Assembly: GCA_038227745.1 (NCBI GenBank)
Contig: JBBRPS010000293.1
Span: forward strand, 1 to 11,489
Direction of reading: 5' to 3'
DNA: 11,489 nt
From: DASPXY01 sp038227745
Lineage (GTDB): Bacteria > Planctomycetota > Planctomycetia > Gemmatales > Gemmataceae
The position numbers and the translations under genes are program-made. The notes below the pieces were generated by a model. That model was not told where the DNA came from, searched no databases, and worked only from the letters and a program-made list of their open reading frames with translations. How positions within the stretch are numbered: position 1 is the first letter of the stretch; each line of letters begins with the position of its first letter. Below, in pieces: positions 7,533 through 11,489 of the stretch.

Positions 7533-7554
7533 AGCCATACAAAAGCCATACAAA
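7533..7554 (-). promoter_or_regulatory. Tandem 11-bp direct repeat in the crp-type gene leader, candidate operator
   Basis: AGCCATACAAA occurs twice with no gap (7533-7543, 7544-7554), i.e. TTTGTATGGCT twice in the direction of the gene. It ends 17 bases before the ATG at 7515, immediately upstream of the ribosome site. The one-helical-turn period suggests a regulator binding as a tandem dimer, or a -10 region with an operator. The same TTTGTATG octamer, oriented toward kaiC, recurs at 7735. Confidence 0.4.
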
Positions 7555-7755
7555 GGGCGTGTGGCGTCGGCTCTCTCCCGCCCCGGCGGAAGGGACGACC
7601 GCCCCAGAGCAAGAGGTAGCAAGCAAATGATGTGCCGCCACCAGTCGGCAGGGCATGTCACGGCGTTGCGCTGCCGCAAGCCTTGGCGAGTTCCTGCCTT
7701 CTGCCATCTAGCGGGCAGACAAGAGGGAGGTTTCTTTGTATGCTCTGCAAGTTTG

Positions 7756-7779
7756 TCTGAAGAAAGCCCCAACTTCAGA
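7756..7779. promoter_or_regulatory. Dyad symmetry upstream of the KaiC-like gene
   Basis: TCTGAAG (7756-7762) and CTTCAGA (7773-7779) are perfect inverted copies around a 10-base centre. Outer GCAA (7747-7750) and TTGC (7782-7785) extend the symmetry unevenly. It lies about 130 bases before the kaiC-like start and could be an operator or a leader hairpin. It does not match the CRP/FNR consensus half-sites. Confidence 0.3.
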
Positions 7780-7843
7780 GTTTGCTCATGGCCGGCAAGC
7801 CGACTCGGTTCCCTTCGAGCCGCCGTCGAGGGGGCGGTCATAG

Positions 7844-7894
7844 CCGGAGTTCGCCAAGACGGTTTTGGTGGCCCTGACCGGCTACGGCACCGAG
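7844..7894 (+). pseudogene. Response-regulator receiver domain fragment (relic)
   Basis: Between the TAG at 7841 and the kaiC-like ribosome site the + strand encodes PEFAKTVLVALTGYGTEA. This resembles the beta-5 region of receiver domains (helix end, then LVALTGYG), which carries the conserved Thr. The preceding part of a receiver is absent and the frame then runs on into kaiC out of phase. It suggests that a response regulator gene once lay directly upstream of kaiC and was mostly deleted. The match is short, so chance is not excluded. Confidence 0.45.
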
Positions 7895-7908
7895 GCGCGG
7901 AGGATACC

Positions 7909-9378
7909 ATGCCAGACCCGGAAACCACGAAGCGGCTGTCTACCGGCATCGCTGGCCTGGACGAGGTTCTGTACGGCGGACTGCTCCCGCAGCGGTCCTA
8001 CCTCGTGCGCGGCGGGGCGGGCACCGGCAAGACGACGCTCGGCCTCCACTTCCTCACCGCAGGCGCAGCCAAGGGCGAGCGGACGCTCTACATCACGCTC
8101 GGCCAGCCGCAGGCCCGCATCCGTCAGGACGCCCAGACCTTCGGGTTCGACCTGGCCGGCATCCCGATCCTCGACCTCTCACCGCCCCCGGATTTCTTCA
8201 CCAAGGTCAAGACCTACGACATCTTCACCCCGGCGGACGTGGAGCGGGTGCCGACCATCCAAAAGATCAGCGAGGAGATCGAGAAGGAGAAACCGCAACG
8301 GGTGTTCGTGGACGCCTTCTCGCAGTTCCGCTACCTCGCCAGCAACCCGCAGCAGTTCCACAAGCAGATCCTCGCCTTCCTCTACTACCTGACCGAGAAG
8401 AAGGCCACGGTGCTGTTCACGTCCGAGCCCAGCCGGGTCACCCCCGACGGCGACCTGCAATTCCTCAGCGACGGGATCATCAATCTGACGATCACGGAAC
8501 ACGGTCGGACAATCAGAGTCAGCAAGTTCCGGGGCTCCGGCTTCCAAGAAGGCCGCCAGGCCCTGCGGATCACCGGCCGGGGCCTCGTCGTCTATCCCCG
8601 GCTGCTCGCCGAAGCGCACGGCCAGCCCTTCCAGCTGGAGGCGATCTCGTCCGGCATCGCCGCCCTCGATGAAGTCCTGCACGGCGGGGTGGAGCGCGGG
8701 ACCACCACGCTTATCACCGGCCCGGCGGGAGTGGGCAAGACGACGATGGCCCTCCATTTCGTGAACGAGGCGGCGAAACGGGGCGAGCATTCGGTGGTCT
8801 ATGTCCTGGAAGAGGCCGTGCCGATCCTGACCAAGCGGAGCGAGGCGCTCCACATCCCGGTCAGCACCATGATAGGAAAAGGGCTGCTCTCGCTCACGCA
8901 GGTCGAACCGCACCGCTACATGCCCGAAGAGTTCGTCGGCATCGTGCGCCAGGAGGTCGAGCAGCGCCAGGCTCGCCTCGTGGTGATCGACAGCATTACC
9001 GGGTATCGGAAGTTCCTGCGGGGCGACGACCTGCTGACCGACCTGCATACGCTGAGCCAGTATTTGCAGAGCATGGGGGTGACGGTGTTCCTGACCAACG
9101 AGGTCGCGCAGATCGCCGGTGGTTTCCAGGCCACCGAGTACGGCGTCAGCTACCTGGCCGGGAACATCATCTACCTCCGCTACATGGAGCGGCGCACCGA
9201 GGCAGGGGCGTTAGAGGTCCGCCGCTGCGTCGGCGTCCTCAAGAAACGCCTGAGCGACTTCGAGAAGGCCGTGCGGGAGCTGGAGATCACCGACGCAGGA
9301 ATGAAAGTCGGGGGGCCGATCATCGGGCTGCGCGGCGTGTTGAGTACCATGTCCGTTGTGGACGAACGCCAAGTGTGA
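7909..9378 (+). CDS. KaiC-like two-domain RecA/RadA-type ATPase
   Basis: A 489-residue soluble ATPase with two tandem KaiC (RAD55-type) domains. Domain 1 (about 1-245) begins STGIAGLDEVLYGG and has Walker A GGAGTGKTT at 35-43 and Walker B VFVDAF with D135. Domain 2 (about 246-489) begins SSGIAALDEVLHGG and has Walker A GPAGVGKTT at 271-279 and Walker B LVVIDS with D361. The catalytic Glu pair is present only in domain 2 (E301, E302); domain 1 has LGQPQ at that place (G65, Q66). Cyanobacterial KaiC autophosphorylates and hydrolyses ATP as a hexamer; homologues outside cyanobacteria mostly serve signalling roles. No kaiA or kaiB is nearby. The ATG at 7909 has ggagg six bases upstream; an open frame back to 7561 looks non-coding. 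A sensor histidine kinase gene follows 123 bases later, a common pairing for such KaiC proteins. Confidence 0.93.
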   Translation: MPDPETTKRLSTGIAGLDEVLYGGLLPQRSYLVRGGAGTGKTTLGLHFLTAGAAKGERTLYITLGQPQARIRQDAQTFGFDLAGIPILDLSPPPDFFTKVKTYDIFTPADVERVPTIQKISEEIEKEKPQRVFVDAFSQFRYLASNPQQFHKQILAFLYYLTEKKATVLFTSEPSRVTPDGDLQFLSDGIINLTITEHGRTIRVSKFRGSGFQEGRQALRITGRGLVVYPRLLAEAHGQPFQLEAISSGIAALDEVLHGGVERGTTTLITGPAGVGKTTMALHFVNEAAKRGEHSVVYVLEEAVPILTKRSEALHIPVSTMIGKGLLSLTQVEPHRYMPEEFVGIVRQEVEQRQARLVVIDSITGYRKFLRGDDLLTDLHTLSQYLQSMGVTVFLTNEVAQIAGGFQATEYGVSYLAGNIIYLRYMERRTEAGALEVRRCVGVLKKRLSDFEKAVRELEITDAGMKVGGPIIGLRGVLSTMSVVDERQV

Positions 9379-9407
9379 GCCACAGCTAAATAAGTGCATG
9401 CTTTAGG

Positions 9408-9469
9408 GAAAGTAGCCCGCCGCTCCGCGGCGGGGTTTTCTCCCGCCGCGGAGCGGCGGACTACTTTTC
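9408..9469. terminator. Nested GC-rich palindrome between the KaiC-like and kinase genes
   Basis: Arms 9408-9434 and 9442-9469 pair with one mismatch and one extra base around a 7-base loop (gttttct). Each arm holds ccgccgc-tcc-gcggcgg or its complement. It starts 29 bases after the kaiC-like stop, and tttt-rich bases in the right arm would supply a short U-run on the + strand. It probably ends or attenuates the kaiC-like transcript, so the kinase may need its own promoter or be expressed at a lower level. Confidence 0.75.
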
Positions 9470-9501
9470 TTGTCGTGCGCCCTCATTTAGGTGGAGCGAT
9501 G

Positions 9502-11406
9502 ATGAACCGGGTACTGCTGCTCATGGACCACAAGGAGAACCGTCGCCTCCTGGCCGACTGGCTGGCGACCCGTTACACGGTCCTGCCCGACGACACGGAC
9601 CTGACGGTCTATGAACCCTACGACCTCGGCATCCTCGACGGCACGGCCCTCGCCCGGCTCGCGGACCGCATCGAGGCCCTGAGGAAGGTTGCGGAGCCGG
9701 TGTTCCTCCCCTTCCTTCTCGTGACCGCGGAGCAACACGCCAGCTTGGTGACCCGGCACTTGTGGAAGAGTATTGACGAGGTGATCCACAGCCCCATCGA
9801 CAAGGTGGAGCTGCAGGCCCGGATTGAAGTGCTGCTGCGGGCGCGGCGCCAATCGGTGGCTCTGCGTCAAGCGGCGGAACGGGCGCTGCGGCACAGCGAA
9901 GAGCGGCTCGGTTTGCTGATCGAGGGCGTGCGCGACTACGCCCTCTTCCTCATCGACCCCAGCGGGCATGTCTCCGGTTGGAACAGCGGGGCGGAACGCC
10001 TCCTGGGCTACGAGGCGGCAGAGATCATCGGACAGCCGCTCTCCCAATTCTTCACCCCCGAAGATCGGCTGACCGACCAACCAGAGCGGGAGCTGGAGAC
10101 GGCGAGGACCACAGGCCGGGCGTCGGACGATAACTGGCTCGTTCGGAAAGACGGGAGCCGTTTCTGGGCGAATGGCGTGACCACGGCCTTACAGAACGGC
10201 AGCCTCCGAGGATTCGTCAAGGTCTTGCGCGACCTCAGCGAACGCAAGCAGGCCAAGCAGCAAGTCGCCGAGTTGCTGGAGCGGGAAAAGCAGCAGTCGG
10301 CCCGCCTCGTCCAGGTGGCGGCGGCTTCGCTCACGATCCATTCGGCCCTGTCGGTGGACAGCGTGCTGCGGGTCATCACCGAGGAGGCCCGCAGGATCCT
10401 CGACACGCACCAGTCGGTCAGCAGCATGACCGTCAACGAGAATTGGGTGCAGGCGATCAACTTCATCGCGCTGTCCGACAAGTACGCCCAATGGCGAACC
10501 TACGATGCGAAACCCGATGGCACCGGCATCTACACGTTGGTCTGTCGCACCAACAAGCCGATGCATCTGACGCAGGCCGAACTCGAAGCACACCCGGCGT
10601 GGCGTGGCTTCAGCCATGAGGCCGGGAAGCACCCGCCGCTGCGAGGCTGGCTGGCGGCTCCGTTCGTCGGGCGGGATGGTCGGAACCTGGGCCTCATCCA
10701 GGTCTCGGACAAGGTGGACGGCAGCAACTTCACTGCCGACGACGAAGCCCTCCTGATGCAACTGGCGTACATCGCCTCGGTGGCGATTGAGAACGCCCGG
10801 CTGTACGACGGTCTTCGGGAAGCCGACCGGCGGAAGGACGAGTTCCTGGCGACACTGGCCCACGAGTTACGGAACCCGCTGGCACCCATCGGAAATGCCT
10901 TACAGATCATGCGGCTGGCAGGCACCAGCGGTGCGGCGGCGGAGCAGGCCCGCACGATGATGGAGCGGCAGTTGACGCAGATGGTGCGCCTGGTGGACGA
11001 CCTGCTGGATGTGTCCCGCATTACCACGGGTAAAGTTGAACTCCGCAAGGAGCGGGTCGAGCTGGCGGCGGTCGTCCAGAACGCCGTGGAAACCAGCCGC
11101 CCACTCATCGAGGCGTCGGGCCACGAACTCACGGTCACACTGCCGCCAGAGCCAATCCCTCTGGACGCCGACCCGACCCGGCTGGCTCAGGTGTTCTCGA
11201 ACCTGCTGAACAACGCTGCCAAGTACACGGAGCGGGGCGGTCACATCGGGCTGACCGCCGAACGGCAGGGCAGCGAAATCGTGGTGAAGGTCCGAGACAC
11301 CGGCATCGGAGAAGAAAAAGGGACCTTCAGGGTTTCACATTGCACCTTCGTGGTCAGCGGGCCCAGAGCTTGCGGTCGAGGGTGCGGTAGGCGATGGCCT
11401 CGGTGA
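9502..11406 (+). CDS. Sensor histidine kinase (REC-like, PAS, GAF, HisKA), truncated in its ATP-binding domain
   Basis: A 634-residue cytoplasmic sensor kinase with no membrane helix. Residues 1-115 resemble a receiver domain with possible acceptor D46 (GILDGT), but the acidic pair is incomplete (LLLMDHKEN) and the conserved Lys is replaced (HSPID), so it is probably not phosphorylated. PAS spans about 134-250 and GAF about 269-440. HisKA has the H-box LATLAHELRNP with H454. The ATPase domain has the N-box NLLNNAAKY (567-575) and DTGIG (599-603). Homology then stops: the F and G2 boxes and ATP lid are missing, and residues 604-634 are a Cys/Arg-rich tail partly antisense to comM. As it stands it should not bind ATP normally. 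The start at 9502 follows aggtggag with good spacing; the adjacent ATG at 9499 is an alternative. Linked to the KaiC-like gene upstream. Confidence 0.88.
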   Translation: MNRVLLLMDHKENRRLLADWLATRYTVLPDDTDLTVYEPYDLGILDGTALARLADRIEALRKVAEPVFLPFLLVTAEQHASLVTRHLWKSIDEVIHSPIDKVELQARIEVLLRARRQSVALRQAAERALRHSEERLGLLIEGVRDYALFLIDPSGHVSGWNSGAERLLGYEAAEIIGQPLSQFFTPEDRLTDQPERELETARTTGRASDDNWLVRKDGSRFWANGVTTALQNGSLRGFVKVLRDLSERKQAKQQVAELLEREKQQSARLVQVAAASLTIHSALSVDSVLRVITEEARRILDTHQSVSSMTVNENWVQAINFIALSDKYAQWRTYDAKPDGTGIYTLVCRTNKPMHLTQAELEAHPAWRGFSHEAGKHPPLRGWLAAPFVGRDGRNLGLIQVSDKVDGSNFTADDEALLMQLAYIASVAIENARLYDGLREADRRKDEFLATLAHELRNPLAPIGNALQIMRLAGTSGAAAEQARTMMERQLTQMVRLVDDLLDVSRITTGKVELRKERVELAAVVQNAVETSRPLIEASGHELTVTLPPEPIPLDADPTRLAQVFSNLLNNAAKYTERGGHIGLTAERQGSEIVVKVRDTGIGEEKGTFRVSHCTFVVSGPRACGRGCGRRWPR

Positions 11407-11489
11407 CGTGCCCCTGCCGGAGGTCCGCCGCCCCCTCCAGGTCGGCGATGGTGCGCGCCACCCGCAGGATGCGGTCGTGCGCCCGCGCC
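11354..11489 (-). CDS. comM: YifB/ComM family Mg chelatase-like AAA ATPase, C-terminal end (partial)
   Basis: Reading leftward from the window edge, 45 codons end at TGA (11356-11354). They encode ARAHDRILRVARTIADLEGA, then a helix ending EAIAYRTLDRKLWAR. This is the characteristic C-terminus of the YifB/ComM group (Mg-chelatase C-terminal domain; S/ARA.DRIL.VARTIADL and EAI.YR.LDR). ComM is a hexameric branch-migration helicase that helps integrate transforming DNA; this role is family knowledge, not visible here. The start and AAA core lie outside the window. The last 53 bases are overlapped in antisense by the tail of the truncated kinase frame. The short downstream stretch (11311-11353) contains a T-run on the minus strand but no convincing terminator stem. 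Confidence 0.88.
   Translation of the reverse strand, partial: ARAHDRILRVARTIADLEGAADLRQGHVTEAIAYRTLDRKLWAR

Larger units (their letters stand above)
7516..7908. other. Divergent crp-kaiC intergenic region
   Basis: About 390 bases without a convincing intact gene and visibly richer in A/T than the flanking genes. It holds, from left to right, the 11-bp tandem repeat in the crp leader, a related TTTGTATGCTC at 7735-7745 on the + strand, a dyad at 7756-7779, a receiver-domain relic at 7844-7894 and the kaiC ribosome site ggagg near 7899. No clear sigma70 hexamer pair for kaiC was found. Confidence 0.6.

Noticed and set aside
7683..7712. TTGGCG - 18 bases - TCTAGC as a kaiC promoter
   Set aside because: Both hexamers are poor matches; no reason to prefer it over other positions.
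7561..7908. N-terminal extension of the KaiC-like protein by 116 residues
   Set aside because: Extension lacks homology and crosses a receiver relic in another frame; ggagg sits six bases before ATG 7909.
8179..9048. Minus-strand frame of 289 codons antisense to the KaiC-like gene
   Set aside because: Product is an acidic/His/Arg mix with no motif; the + frame has both Walker motif sets.
9394..9501. Upstream extension of the kinase to an ATG at 9394
   Set aside because: It would translate through the palindrome; aggtggag supports the ATGs at 9499/9502.

Overview
The window looks like chromosomal DNA of a planctomycete, probably near Gemmataceae. This is inferred from the high GC, from a PVC-type dehydrogenase with propeller, HEAT repeats and a CxxCH haem domain in one chain, and from large palindromes between genes. 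No ribosomal RNA or other firm taxonomic marker is present.

Layout. 1-132 is an intergenic palindrome. 193-3264 (+) encodes the exported cytochrome-type dehydrogenase. 3277-3342 is a perfect nested palindrome that closes it. Three minus-strand genes follow. 4605-5228 (a DUF47/PhoU-like accessory protein) and 3464-4537 (a PiT phosphate permease) form an operon, preceded by a PHO-box-like array of 11-bp repeats at 5256-5293. 5481-6509 encodes a membrane protein with an internal duplication and a consensus-like promoter, separated from the phosphate operon by a third palindrome. 6799-7515 (-) is a Crp/Fnr-type regulator, divergent from a two-domain KaiC-like ATPase at 7909-9378 (+). A fourth palindrome separates the latter from a REC-like/PAS/GAF histidine kinase at 9502-11406 (+). 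The right edge, 11354-11489 (-), is the C-terminus of a YifB/ComM-type AAA ATPase.

The crp/kaiC/kinase segment looks like a signalling module whose surroundings have been rearranged. A WD40 repeat fragment lies at its left end. The tail of a receiver domain lies just in front of kaiC. The kinase loses its homology inside the ATP-binding domain and runs antisense into comM. The KaiC-like protein is asymmetric: domain 1 lacks the catalytic glutamate pair, domain 2 keeps it.

Four intergenic palindromes of unrelated sequence share one design, in which each arm is itself a hairpin. They sit at gene ends and could be a dispersed repeat class that also acts as bidirectional transcription stops. I found no tRNA, rRNA, CRISPR array, transposase or origin.
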